A program made the translations under genes and the position numbers. The notes beneath the pieces were generated by a model, which searched no databases, was not told the origin of the DNA, and worked only from the letters and a program-made list of their open reading frames with translations. Shown piece after piece: positions 1-6,016 of a DNA stretch of 7,576 nt (the stretch's first letter is position 1; the number at the start of each line of letters is the position of its first letter). Source of the stretch: Rhodospirillaceae bacterium (GTDB lineage Bacteria; Pseudomonadota; Alphaproteobacteria; Rickettsiales; UBA3002); contig CANHAG010000045.1 of NCBI GenBank assembly GCA_947458525.1, positions 1 through 7,576 of the forward strand, in the 5' to 3' direction.

Positions 1-434
1 GCCACCATGAAGCTTGCATAAAACCCCACGCCAAACTGGCCGATGAGCGCACTGTCCTTCGCCGCGTCTCCGCTCAAGCGCTCCACAAATTCCCGCGTGC
101 CGGATCTGGCAATCGTGCCAAGATGCGCAATCAGATCCTCGCGGTTCATGCCGATGCCGGTATCTTCAATCGTAAGAGTCTTCGCCTTCTCATCACACGA
201 AAGCCTGATTTCAAGCGCCGCCTCCCCCGCCATCAGCCCTTCTTGCTGGGCGGCCTCGTAGCGCAGCTTATCACACGCATCCGACGCATTGGAAATCAGC
301 TCACGCAGGAAAATATCGCGGTTGGTATAAAGCGCGTGAATCATAAGATGCAGCACGCGCGCCGTTTCAGCGGCAAAATTCATGGTTTCCGCCTGCGGCG
401 TTTCGGGTGTGGATTTTCTGGCAGTATTAGGCAT
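1..434 (-). CDS. htpG: Chaperone protein HtpG (Hsp90), N-terminal part, truncated by window edge
   Basis: ATP-dependent cytosolic Hsp90 chaperone; only the first 144 codons are in the window. The reverse-strand translation carries the GHKL ATP-binding signatures of Hsp90: [17 protein letters not shown] (Glu45 and Asn49 correspond to the catalytic Glu and Mg-binding Asn of the family), [12 protein letters not shown] (Asp91, adenine binding), [11 protein letters not shown] and the lid/glycine motif [14 protein letters not shown]. The ATG at 434 adds about 17 polar residues ([17 protein letters not shown]) before the usual start of Hsp90 homology. An internal ATG at 383 (MNFAAET) is an alternative start; neither has a strong Shine-Dalgarno sequence. 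Regulation is probably by the heat-shock sigma factor (see 487-517). It lies downstream of fabI on the same strand, separated by 140 bp with its own promoter. The family call is certain; the start is less so. Confidence 0.97.
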   Translation of the reverse strand, partial: MPNTARKSTPETPQAETMNFAAETARVLHLMIHALYTNRDIFLRELISNASDACDKLRYEAAQQEGLMAGEAALEIRLSCDEKAKTLTIEDTGIGMNREDLIAHLGTIARSGTREFVERLSGDAAKDSALIGQFGVGFYASFMV

Positions 435-480
435 GGTGATTCTCACATACTACATGAACACCCTGCCTTATCGGGCAGGC
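435..480 (-). promoter_or_regulatory. Structured htpG 5' leader, possible RNA thermometer
   Basis: The predicted leader can fold into two adjacent hairpins. The first pairs CCTGCC (479-474) with GGCAGG (467-462). The second pairs GGTG+TTC (462-456) with GAA-T-CACC (442-435), with one bulged T, so that the bases touching the start codon and part of the weak GAGAA ribosome-binding region are in or next to a short imperfect stem. Such imperfect stems over the start region are typical of RNA thermometers, but no known family (ROSE, fourU) is recognised. The pairings are seen; the function is inferred. No U-run follows the first hairpin, so it is not an intrinsic terminator. Confidence 0.35.
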
Positions 481-486
481 ATGCCC

Positions 487-517
487 CAGATATAGGGCGA
501 AGTTTTCGCTCTACAAG
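487..517 (-). promoter_or_regulatory. Candidate RpoH (heat-shock) promoter of htpG
   Basis: Reading the minus strand, CTTG (517-514) is followed after exactly 17 bases by CCTATATCTG (496-487). This fits the alphaproteobacterial heat-shock promoter pattern CTTG-N17/18-CYTATNTNNG at every fixed position. It sits about 50 bp upstream of the htpG ATG, giving a predicted transcript start near 480. The match is seen directly; the RpoH assignment rests on the published consensus and on the gene being a classic heat-shock gene. Confidence 0.7.
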
Positions 518-574
518 AGTTCAGGCAACACCATGCTTCTTTTTATCGTGGTAAGGCAACGCGCCGCCCAACCA

Positions 575-1342
575 TCAGCCGCGGATATTATAGCCAGCAT
601 CGACATACATCACCTGACCGGTGACTTGTTTAGCGTTATCTGACACCAGAAATGCGGCCATTTCACCAATCTGCTCAAGGGTGACAAGCTGGTGCAGCGG
701 CGCGTTGGCAGCGGCTTTTTCAAGCAACTCGTCAAAATGCCCAAGCCCCGAGGCTGCGCGGGTTTTGACTGGCCCCGGCGACATGGCGTTGACACGGATA
801 TATTTCTCGCCAAGCTCCGCCGCGAGGTAGCGGCTGCTGGCTTCAAGCGCCGCTTTCACCGGCCCCATGAGGTTATAATTCGTCACCACTTTTTCGGCGC
901 CGTAATAACTCATGGTGAGGATCGCCCCGCCCTCTTTCATCAGCGGCTCGGCGGATTTGGCAAGGCGCATCAGCGAATGGCAGGAAATATCCATCGCGGT
1001 CAGAAACCCCTCGCGTGAGCTATCCACCACCCGGCCGAGCAGATCTTCTTTCGGTGCGAAGGCGATGGAGTGCAGCAGGAAATCAAGCCTGCCCCAGCGC
1101 CTCGTGATATTATCAAACAGCGCCGCCTGCTGGGCAGGATTGCTGATATCAAGCGGCATGAAGATCGGCGCATCCAGTTTCTTGGCCAGCGGCTCGACAT
1201 GGGGTTTGGCTTTATCGTTCAGATACGTCACCGCCAGTTCCGCGCCGTGGGCATGAAAGGCGCGGGCGCAACCCCATGCGATGGAATCCTCGTTCGCGAT
1301 TCCCACCACGAGGCCTTTTTTTCCCTTCAGTACTTCGCTCAT
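575..1342 (-). CDS. fabI: Enoyl-[acyl-carrier-protein] reductase (NADH), FabI
   Basis: Cytosolic short-chain dehydrogenase that performs the last step of each fatty-acid elongation cycle, reducing trans-2-enoyl-ACP with NAD(P)H. 255 aa, normal for FabI. Seen in order: N-terminal cofactor fold GLVVGIANEDSIAWG, the HSIAFAPKEDL segment (91-101), SYYGAEKV, and the catalytic pair Tyr156-x6-Lys163 in YNLMGPVK, then RVNAMSPGPVKTRAASGL. The reading frame is open 13 codons further upstream, but the ATG at 1342 is preferred: it is preceded at ideal spacing by AAGGAGA and gives the normal family N-terminus (MSEVLKGKKG). Residue 94 is Ala where E. coli FabI has Gly93, a position linked to triclosan sensitivity; the residues equivalent to Met159 and Phe203 are unchanged. 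It is transcribed away from the cytochrome b561 gene. Confidence 0.97.
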   Translation of the reverse strand: MSEVLKGKKGLVVGIANEDSIAWGCARAFHAHGAELAVTYLNDKAKPHVEPLAKKLDAPIFMPLDISNPAQQAALFDNITRRWGRLDFLLHSIAFAPKEDLLGRVVDSSREGFLTAMDISCHSLMRLAKSAEPLMKEGGAILTMSYYGAEKVVTNYNLMGPVKAALEASSRYLAAELGEKYIRVNAMSPGPVKTRAASGLGHFDELLEKAAANAPLHQLVTLEQIGEMAAFLVSDNAKQVTGQVMYVDAGYNIRG

Positions 1343-1367
1343 AGATTCTCCTTTTTCACATTTATTT

Positions 1368-1397
1368 TTTATGCCACGCACCAGAAAAGAACGGCAA
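1368..1397 (-). promoter_or_regulatory. Candidate sigma70-type promoter of fabI
   Basis: On the minus strand TTGCCG (1397-1392) and CATAAA (1373-1368) are separated by 18 bases and lie 26 bp upstream of the fabI start codon. Both hexamers are imperfect matches (4/6), so this is a plausible rather than proven promoter. The leader carries the strong AAGGAGA site just before the ATG. Confidence 0.3.
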
Positions 1398-1472
1398 CCC
1401 CGCCCGTGCCCCCAAAATGAGGAGCGTTACGAGGCAGATTCTTAGCACATGAGGTCAGTGCTGCGCAAACGA

Positions 1473-1502
1473 TCTGGCGAATTGTTTACGCCTCTCGCCA
1501 GA
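1473..1502. repeat. 8-bp inverted repeat in the fabI / cytochrome b561 divergent region
   Basis: TCTGGCGA (1473-1480) and TCGCCAGA (1495-1502) are perfect reverse complements around a 14-base spacer. There is no T-run on either strand, so it does not look like an intrinsic terminator. Its place between two divergent genes, upstream of both candidate promoters, would suit an operator or an extended stem. The regulator is unknown. Confidence 0.4.
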
Positions 1503-1552
1503 AGAAAATATCCCCCTCTATTGCAGAATTATTTACCCGGGCACCTTAAAAA

Positions 1553-1580
1553 TTTACTTTTGAGTTGCGTGCGCTATAAC
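1553..1580 (+). promoter_or_regulatory. Candidate promoter for the cytochrome b561-rnhB cluster
   Basis: TTTACT (1553-1558, 4/6) and TATAAC (1575-1580, 5/6) with a 16-base spacer lie 40 bp before the ATG at 1620. The leader ends in a clear CGGAGG site (1608-1613). This is the only promoter-like pair I see before the plus-strand cluster. Assignment is by consensus only. Confidence 0.4.
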
Positions 1581-1619
1581 CACTTCAGTCATCTTTTTAC
1601 CCAATGACGGAGGATAATC

Positions 1620-2174
1620 ATGACCACCACCACCGCGCCCCGCTATGACCGCGTTGCTGTTACCCTTCACTGGCTCATGGCCGTGTGCATCATCGGGATG
1701 ATTCTGCTGGGATTTTTCTGGGAGGATATCGGCCAGCGTGATCTGAAAATTTTTGCCATTAACTTCCATAAGTCACTTGGAATGACCCTGTTAGTGCTGA
1801 CCCTCATCCGAATTTACTGGCGGCTTAGGCACCGCCCGCCGGCATTGCCCGAGGCCATCCCGGCGCTGGAGCGTAAGGCCGCACGCGCTGCCCACGGGTT
1901 GCTGTATGCGTTTATGCTGGCAATGCCTATTTCCGGCTGGCTTTACGTATCGGCTTTGCAGAAATATCCTACCGTTTATTTTGGCCTGTTCACCATTCCC
2001 CATATCCCCATGCCGGTGGCGGGGGATGCGCTCAAGCCCGTGAAACAGTTTTTTTATGAAACGCATGAACTGCTGTCTTACGGGCTGATCGCGCTTCTGG
2101 TGCTGCATGTGCTTGCGGCGCTCAAGCATCACTTCTTTGATAAAAATGACGTCCTGAAACGGATGCTGCCGTAA
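1620..2174 (+). CDS. Cytochrome b561-family di-heme membrane protein (CybB/YceJ type)
   Basis: Inner-membrane cytochrome expected to hold two b-type hemes and move electrons between the quinone pool and an acceptor. 184 aa with four hydrophobic helices (about 13-33, 50-68, 91-111 and 149-168). Histidines fall where the family has heme ligands: His17 (LHWLM), His50 (NFHKSLG), His149 (ETHELL) and His163 (VLHVLAALKHHF); the 14-residue step between the last two equals that of E. coli CybB (His137/His151), reported there to be a superoxide:ubiquinone oxidoreductase. The start is supported by a CGGAGG site 6 bases upstream. It is the first gene of a tight plus-strand cluster; rnhB follows after 20 bp. 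The substrate in this organism cannot be told from sequence, so no symbol is given. Confidence 0.9.
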   Translation: MTTTTAPRYDRVAVTLHWLMAVCIIGMILLGFFWEDIGQRDLKIFAINFHKSLGMTLLVLTLIRIYWRLRHRPPALPEAIPALERKAARAAHGLLYAFMLAMPISGWLYVSALQKYPTVYFGLFTIPHIPMPVAGDALKPVKQFFYETHELLSYGLIALLVLHVLAALKHHFFDKNDVLKRMLP

Positions 2175-2194
2175 GCTTCGCGGTGGCAATACAC

Positions 2195-2803
2195 ATGCCA
2201 GATTTTTCGATCGAACAGGCACTCTCCACCCGTCCCGTTGCCGGGATTGATGAAGCCGGGCGGGGCCCCTGGGCGGGGCCGGTTGTGGCCGCCGCCGTGA
2301 TGTTTCAATCCCCCATCCGGATGGATGGACTAAATGACAGCAAGCTGGTCACTCCCACACGCCGCACAGCACTTTATGAGCAGATCATGACACACTGCCT
2401 TGTCGGCATTGGTCATGCAGAGGCGGAGGAGATTGATGCGCTCAATATCTGGCGCGCCACTGCACTCGCCATGTGCCGCGCGGTCGAGGCTCTGCCCTGC
2501 CCGCCCGCCTTCGTGCTGGTGGATGGCAACCGGGTGCCAGACGGTCTGCCCTGCCCCGCCCGCGCGGTGATCGGGGGCGACGGGGTGAGTGCCTCCATCG
2601 CCGCCGCTTCGATCATCGCCAAAGTCACGCGCGACCGGTGGATGGTGGAATATGCCGCGCGCTATCCGGAATATGGGTTCGATCGCCATGCGGGCTACGG
2701 CACCGCGCAGCACAGGGAAGCACTTGCCAGTCACGGCATCTGCCCGATTCACAGAAGAAGCTTCGCCCCCATCCGCGCGATACTTGAGGCCGAGGCGGTA
2801 TGA
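2195..2803 (+). CDS. rnhB: Ribonuclease HII
   Basis: Cleaves the RNA strand of RNA-DNA hybrids and incises at single ribonucleotides left in DNA, supporting primer removal and ribonucleotide excision repair. 202 aa from the ATG at 2195. Seen: GIDEAGRGPWAGPVVAAAV (catalytic Asp19 and Glu20), NDSK near residue 50, VLVDGN (Asp110), GGDGVSASIAAASIIAKVTRDRW (Asp147), and the C-terminal YGFDRHAGYGT ... IHRRSF block; the four metal-binding acidic residues are all present. A GTG at 2183 would add four residues but has no ribosome-binding site, whereas GGTGG lies 8 bases before 2195. It starts 20 bp after the cytochrome gene, and its stop overlaps the next ATG (ATGA at 2800-2803), indicating translational coupling. 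Confidence 0.97.
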   Translation: MPDFSIEQALSTRPVAGIDEAGRGPWAGPVVAAAVMFQSPIRMDGLNDSKLVTPTRRTALYEQIMTHCLVGIGHAEAEEIDALNIWRATALAMCRAVEALPCPPAFVLVDGNRVPDGLPCPARAVIGGDGVSASIAAASIIAKVTRDRWMVEYAARYPEYGFDRHAGYGTAQHREALASHGICPIHRRSFAPIRAILEAEAV

Positions 2804-3186
2804 CACGCGCCTATAAACCCAGAAACGCTCCCCGCAAGCGACGGCTTTTCCCGCGCAGCTTAAATGATGTTCTGGTGGCCACTACCGATCCGCTCTTTAA
2901 GGATAAACAGCAGGTAACGCTGCGCTTGATGCGCGACTGGGCGCGGATTGTGGGGGAGGAAAATGCGCGCAGCATACAGCCACGCAAGCTGATGTTTCAG
3001 GGTGAATCCATGGCGGAAGGCACGCTGCATCTCGAGGTGGCGCCCGCACTTGCGCCCGAGATGCCCTACCGCACCGAGGATCTGCGCGAGCGTATCGCCT
3101 GCTATTTCGGCTTTAACGCCGTAGCGCGTATTATAGTTCACCCCCACGCGCCGCTGGCAAAATACCATGCCAAGCAAGGCTCGTGA
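2800..3186 (+). CDS. DUF721 / DciA-like protein (possible replicative helicase loader or operator)
   Basis: 128 aa, basic N-terminus (MTRAYKPRNAPRKRRLFPRS) followed by a DUF721-like domain: conserved Trp in RDWARIVGEENA (about 44-56), then a Pro-containing turn (QPRKLMF), a beta-strand pair ending GTLHLEVAPALAPEM (74-88) and a C-terminal helix-strand (LRERIACYFGFNAVARIIV, 95-113). In bacteria lacking DnaC/DnaI, DUF721 proteins named DciA interact with DnaB helicase at replication initiation; whether this one does so is inferred from family membership. The ATG overlaps the rnhB stop codon, so it is probably translated by coupling with rnhB, which fits a joint role near DNA replication. Length is short to typical for alphaproteobacterial members. 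Confidence 0.75.
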   Translation: MTRAYKPRNAPRKRRLFPRSLNDVLVATTDPLFKDKQQVTLRLMRDWARIVGEENARSIQPRKLMFQGESMAEGTLHLEVAPALAPEMPYRTEDLRERIACYFGFNAVARIIVHPHAPLAKYHAKQGS

Positions 3187-3234
3187 CAAATCCATAGCGC
3201 TGCGCTACAACATCCACGAAAAACAGGAGGCTAT

Positions 3235-3948
3235 ATGAGCAAACCCGCATCCAACCGATTCGCGCTTTATGTATTGCTGGCCGTCATTCTGGCCGCCGCC
3301 GGGCTTGGCTACTATATCAATAGCCTGAGGCTAAGCGACACCAGCGCTGCTTCCGCCACAGCGGCCGAAGCCACTAGCGATGAGACCCCCGCCACGCCAT
3401 TTGATGCCAGCGCACTTGCGCTTGGCAAAGACGACATCATGATCGGCAAACGCTCCGCACCGGTGACGATTGTTGAATATTCCTCCCTCTCCTGCCCGCA
3501 CTGCGCCTATTTCCATACGAAACTTCTGCCGGAGGTAAAAAAAGCGGTGATTGATACGGGAAAAGCCAGGCTCATCATCCGCCCCTTCCCGCTTAATCTA
3601 CCGGCGCTGCGCGCATCCATGCTGGTGGAATGCACGCCGAAAGAATCCAGAGTCACGCTGCTCGAAACGCTTTACGCCCGCCAGGATGACTGGGCGTTTA
3701 CGCCCGCGTTTGAAGCGCGGCTGAAAGCGATTGCGGAAGGCTACGGTATTGATGAGGCCGCCTTTACGCGCTGCATGAGCAACGCGGAGGCGGAAACGAA
3801 AATTCTGGGCAGCCGCAAAACGGGGATGGAAAAACTCCATGTGAGCGGCACGCCGAGTTTTTTCATTAACGAGACACTCTTTCAGCCGGCCGATGGCCTC
3901 ACTGCCGAAGCGATGATTGAGGCGGTGAAGGCCGCAATGGCAGAATAG
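3235..3948 (+). CDS. DsbA-family thiol:disulfide oxidoreductase, membrane-anchored
   Basis: Periplasmic thioredoxin-fold protein likely to form or isomerise disulfides in exported proteins. 237 aa: an N-terminal hydrophobic helix (about 9-28) acts as signal anchor, followed by an Ala/Thr/Ser-rich linker (35-55) and the DsbA-like domain. The active site is Cys87-Pro-His-Cys90 (SLSCPHCAYFH), with the cis-proline loop GTP (Pro207) in VSGTPSFFIN. Two further cysteines, Cys133 and Cys180, lie in the helical insertion and may form a second structural disulfide, as described for the alphaproteobacterial enzyme alpha-DsbA1 of Wolbachia. AGGAGG at 3225-3230 sets the start. It follows the DUF721 gene by 48 bp and probably ends the plus-strand transcription unit. 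CPHC suggests an oxidase rather than an isomerase, but this is inference. Confidence 0.93.
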   Translation: MSKPASNRFALYVLLAVILAAAGLGYYINSLRLSDTSAASATAAEATSDETPATPFDASALALGKDDIMIGKRSAPVTIVEYSSLSCPHCAYFHTKLLPEVKKAVIDTGKARLIIRPFPLNLPALRASMLVECTPKESRVTLLETLYARQDDWAFTPAFEARLKAIAEGYGIDEAAFTRCMSNAEAETKILGSRKTGMEKLHVSGTPSFFINETLFQPADGLTAEAMIEAVKAAMAE

Positions 3949-3984
3949 ATGCATGCGGTTACGCCCCCCTTACGCATAATCTTC

Positions 3985-4013
3985 TTGACTGGCTATGCAA
4001 ACTCTGCTAGATA
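3985..4013 (+). promoter_or_regulatory. Probable housekeeping promoter of rpmB
   Basis: TTGACT (3985-3990) is followed after 17 bases by TAGATA (4008-4013), overlapping CTAGAT. The -35 box is 5/6 to consensus and the spacing is ideal; the -10 is weaker (3/6). It is the clearest promoter in the interval between the DsbA-like gene and rpmB and predicts a transcript start near 4020, leaving a leader of about 150 nt. Confidence 0.6.
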
Positions 4014-4019
4014 GCACAT

Positions 4020-4171
4020 CCCTTGCGGGCGAAAGGTTACCCACAGCCTTTTGCACAGTCGAGGCACCGTAATTTCTGCTGATGAAGCATCTGAAAGATA
4101 TTGTCTAAATGCTTCGTTTGCGGGATTCCTGTTCAGTTAAATGTTTAATCGGATGTTGTTGAAAGTTCGTT
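4020..4171 (+). promoter_or_regulatory. Long rpmB leader with hairpin
   Basis: About 150 nt separate the predicted transcript start from the rpmB ATG, unusually long for a small ribosomal-protein gene. Within it GAAGCAT (4083-4089) pairs with ATGCTTC (7-bp stem, extended by one A-T and one G-U pair) around an interior segment of about 18 nt. No T-run follows, so it is not a terminator. No strong ribosome-binding site precedes 4172, only GAAAG. Autogenous control, or a small RNA in this stretch, are possibilities; I recognise no known leader family. Confidence 0.3.
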
Positions 4172-4471
4172 ATGTCCAAACGTTGTGCACTCACCCAAAA
4201 AGGCGTCATGAGCGGGAATAACCGCTCCCATTCCAATATCAAAACGAAGCGCCGCTTCATGCCGAATATGCAGCAGGTTTCCCTGCTTTCGGACGCGCTT
4301 GGCCAGTCCGTAAGCCTCAGGATTACTGCCGCAACCCTGCGTACCATCGACCATAATGGTGGGCTTGATAACTATCTCATGAGTGTGCATAGCGCCCGCC
4401 TGTCGGACGAAGCGCGCGCACTCAAGCGCCGCATCGTCAAAGCTCGCATTGCCGCTCAACCTGCAGCGTAG
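4172..4471 (+). CDS. rpmB: Large ribosomal subunit protein bL28
   Basis: Structural protein of the 50S subunit. 99 aa, the long form usual in alphaproteobacteria (about 78 aa in E. coli). The N-terminus MSKRCALTQKGVMSGNN, then HSNIKTKRRFMPN, SLRITAATLRTIDHNGGLDNYL and the C-terminal helix LSDEARALKRRIVKARI are all family hallmarks. The start is fixed by the conserved first residues rather than by its weak GAAAG site. It seems to be transcribed alone from the promoter at 3985-4013 and converges with the SH3 gene 35 bp downstream; I see no clear terminator between the two stops. Confidence 0.97.
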   Translation: MSKRCALTQKGVMSGNNRSHSNIKTKRRFMPNMQQVSLLSDALGQSVSLRITAATLRTIDHNGGLDNYLMSVHSARLSDEARALKRRIVKARIAAQPAA

Positions 4472-4506
4472 CTTTATTCCTATTGCGCGCGTAATTTCGC
4501 TCTATC

Positions 4507-5010
4507 CTACTCTTCAAACACCTCTTCGCGGGTGACACCCCAGATATCGGGCTTTCTGATCCAGCCCTCGCGACCCTCGATCACCAGCAGGCACCAATCC
4601 GGTGCGCACGCCTCAACCCTGCCGATGACTGACGGCTCAGCACGCATGACGGGCTTGGACGTGGCATCCGGTTTCTTATAAAGCAGTTGCGGGTGCCCCA
4701 TGATCATGGCGGTGCGCGTGGCCTCGAGCAGGTTTTTATTCACCCAGCCGGTCGTGCCTTCCACGTCCTCAATTTTGCGCCAATGGGCAAATTCCTCGAT
4801 GATTTTTACCGGCAGCCCGGCGCGCTGATACACCCAGGCGATGGGGTAGCGCTCGCCCGGCCCCACGCGCAGATTCACCTCATTCGATTTGAGCGACACA
4901 AAACGCGGAACCGGCTTGCCGGAAGGGTTGAGGATAGACACATCCTGCGCGCCCGCTGCGGTTGCCGCAAGCATCATGCCAAGAAAGAGGAGAAGATTGC
5001 GTTTCTTCAT
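4507..5010 (-). CDS. Secreted SH3-like domain protein
   Basis: 167 aa exported protein. MKKRNLLLFLGMMLAATAAGAQ is a typical Sec signal peptide with probable cleavage after AGA (residue 21). Residues about 36-95 form a bacterial SH3-like domain: RFVSLKSNEVNLRVGPG, then YPIAWVYQRAGLPVKIIEEFAHWRKIEDVEGTTGWVNKNLL. A second, weaker SH3-like repeat follows (about 103-160, ending GREGWIRKPDIWGV), with Cys135 and Cys140 close enough to form a disulfide. Such proteins usually bind peptidoglycan or envelope partners; the ligand here is unknown. The frame stays open to 5259, but that extension is antisense to the dehydrogenase. The ATG at 5010 gives a proper signal peptide and is preceded by AAAGGCGG. 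It is divergent from the 2-hydroxyacid dehydrogenase with only 22 bp between start codons. Confidence 0.9.
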   Translation of the reverse strand: MKKRNLLLFLGMMLAATAAGAQDVSILNPSGKPVPRFVSLKSNEVNLRVGPGERYPIAWVYQRAGLPVKIIEEFAHWRKIEDVEGTTGWVNKNLLEATRTAMIMGHPQLLYKKPDATSKPVMRAEPSVIGRVEACAPDWCLLVIEGREGWIRKPDIWGVTREEVFEE

Positions 5011-5047
5011 GCCGCCTTTTATAGAACGGGGCATGGCGTCACGTCTA
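4997..5047. promoter_or_regulatory. Overlapping divergent promoter candidates
   Basis: Only 22 bp (5011-5032) separate the two divergent start codons, so core promoters must reach into the coding regions. Plus strand: TTGCGT (4997-5002), 17 bases, TATAGA (5020-5025). Minus strand: TAGACG (5047-5042), 18 bases, TATAAA (5023-5018). The two -10 boxes share the same TTTTATAGA core. Both would start transcription at or within a few bases of the ATG, implying leaderless or nearly leaderless messages. Matches are moderate (3-4/6 per box), so this is a hypothesis. Confidence 0.3.
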
Positions 5048-6016
5048 CGAATCTTTGTAACCCGGCAGCTGCCCGCCCCCATAGAGGAGCGCATGGCGGA
5101 GCTGTTCGGCCATACCCGGCGCGGGGCGGATACGGCGCTCGAACCGGCAGGGATTGTGCTTCGCGCCCGCGGAGCAGCCGTGCTGGTGCCGACCGTGACC
5201 GACCGCATCGACCGCAACGTGATTGACGGGCTTTTGCCGGAACTGAAGCTGATTGCCAATTTCGGGGCGGGCGTCGATCATATTGATGTTGCCTATGCGA
5301 AATCGAAAGGCATTACCGTCACCAATACCCCAAGTGTGCTGACGGAAGATACCGCAGATCTGGCATTTGCCCTGATTCTGGCCGTACCAAGGCGGCTGAA
5401 TGAAGGAATGGCGGCCATCCGCACGCGCGCCTGGCAGGGCTGGAGCCCGCTCTACCTGCTCGGCCACCGGATTAATGGTAAGAAACTCGGCATTGTCGGG
5501 ATGGGGCGTATCGGTCAGGCCGTGGCGCGGCGCGCGCGCGGGTTCGGCATGGCGGTGCATTACCATCAGCGCCAGCGTCTGCATGCGAGTGTGGAGGCCG
5601 AATTTGGCGCATGCTTTCATCCTACGCTTGAATCACTGCTGCAGGCGGTGGATATCGTAACGCTGCACTGCCCTCATACCAGAGAAACGCATCAGATGAT
5701 GAATGCAGCGCGGCTTTCCCTCATGAAACCTTCCGCCTATCTTATCAACACGGCGCGCGGCGCGCTGGTGGATGAGGAGGCGCTGGTAGCAGCCCTGACC
5801 TCGGGGAATATTGCAGGCGCAGGGCTCGATGTGTATGCCCATGCGCCTGAGCTTGCACCGGGACTACGCGATTTGCCGGGCGTGGTGCTGCTGCCGCATA
5901 TCAGCTCGGCCACGATCGAATCGCGCCTTGAGATGGGCGAGCGGGTGATTATCAACATCCGCTCCTTCCTTGATGGCCACACCCCGCCCGATAAGGTGCT
6001 GGCGGAAGAGGCCTAG
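5033..6016 (+). CDS. D-isomer-specific 2-hydroxyacid dehydrogenase (GyaR/GRHPR glyoxylate reductase type)
   Basis: 327 aa cytosolic NAD(P)-dependent enzyme of the glyoxylate/hydroxypyruvate reductase group, interconverting 2-keto acids and D-2-hydroxy acids. Seen: substrate-domain motif LIANFGAGVDHIDV (73-86), nucleotide-binding GMGRIGQAVARRA (156-168), catalytic Arg242 in NTARGALVDEEAL, and His289 in LLPHISSAT. The catalytic Glu expected 29 residues after the Arg (the E before P in DVFENEP-type motifs) is Ala271 here (GLDVYAHAPELAP); the nearest acidic residue is Glu273. The enzyme may therefore be impaired, use Glu273, or have a changed role. The frame is open from 4889, but the ATG at 5033 gives the family N-terminus (RLRIFVTRQLP). 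Its ribosome-binding site is poor (ACGGGG). Downstream there is a small GCACC/GGTGC stem (6023-6041) and a T6 at 6053-6058. Confidence 0.92.
   Translation: MASRLRIFVTRQLPAPIEERMAELFGHTRRGADTALEPAGIVLRARGAAVLVPTVTDRIDRNVIDGLLPELKLIANFGAGVDHIDVAYAKSKGITVTNTPSVLTEDTADLAFALILAVPRRLNEGMAAIRTRAWQGWSPLYLLGHRINGKKLGIVGMGRIGQAVARRARGFGMAVHYHQRQRLHASVEAEFGACFHPTLESLLQAVDIVTLHCPHTRETHQMMNAARLSLMKPSAYLINTARGALVDEEALVAALTSGNIAGAGLDVYAHAPELAPGLRDLPGVVLLPHISSATIESRLEMGERVIINIRSFLDGHTPPDKVLAEEA

Noticed and set aside
462..479. CCTGCC/GGCAGG hairpin as a terminator between fabI and htpG
   Set aside because: No T-run follows on either strand, and it lies at the predicted 5' end of the htpG transcript; better read as leader structure.
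3195..3207. TAGCGC-T-GCGCTA palindrome between the DUF721 and DsbA-like genes
   Set aside because: A one-base centre is too short for an RNA hairpin, there is no T-run, and the sequence could be chance in GC-rich DNA; an operator cannot be supported.
4472..4506. GCGCGC-centred palindrome between rpmB and the SH3 gene as a bidirectional terminator
   Set aside because: The symmetrical core is very short and lacks a loop and flanking T-runs.
4889..5032. N-terminal extension of the dehydrogenase frame
   Set aside because: It is antisense to the signal-peptide region of the SH3 gene, and family homology begins at the ATG at 5033.
5011..5259. Upstream extension of the SH3 gene frame
   Set aside because: It is antisense to the dehydrogenase coding sequence; the signal peptide begins at 5010.
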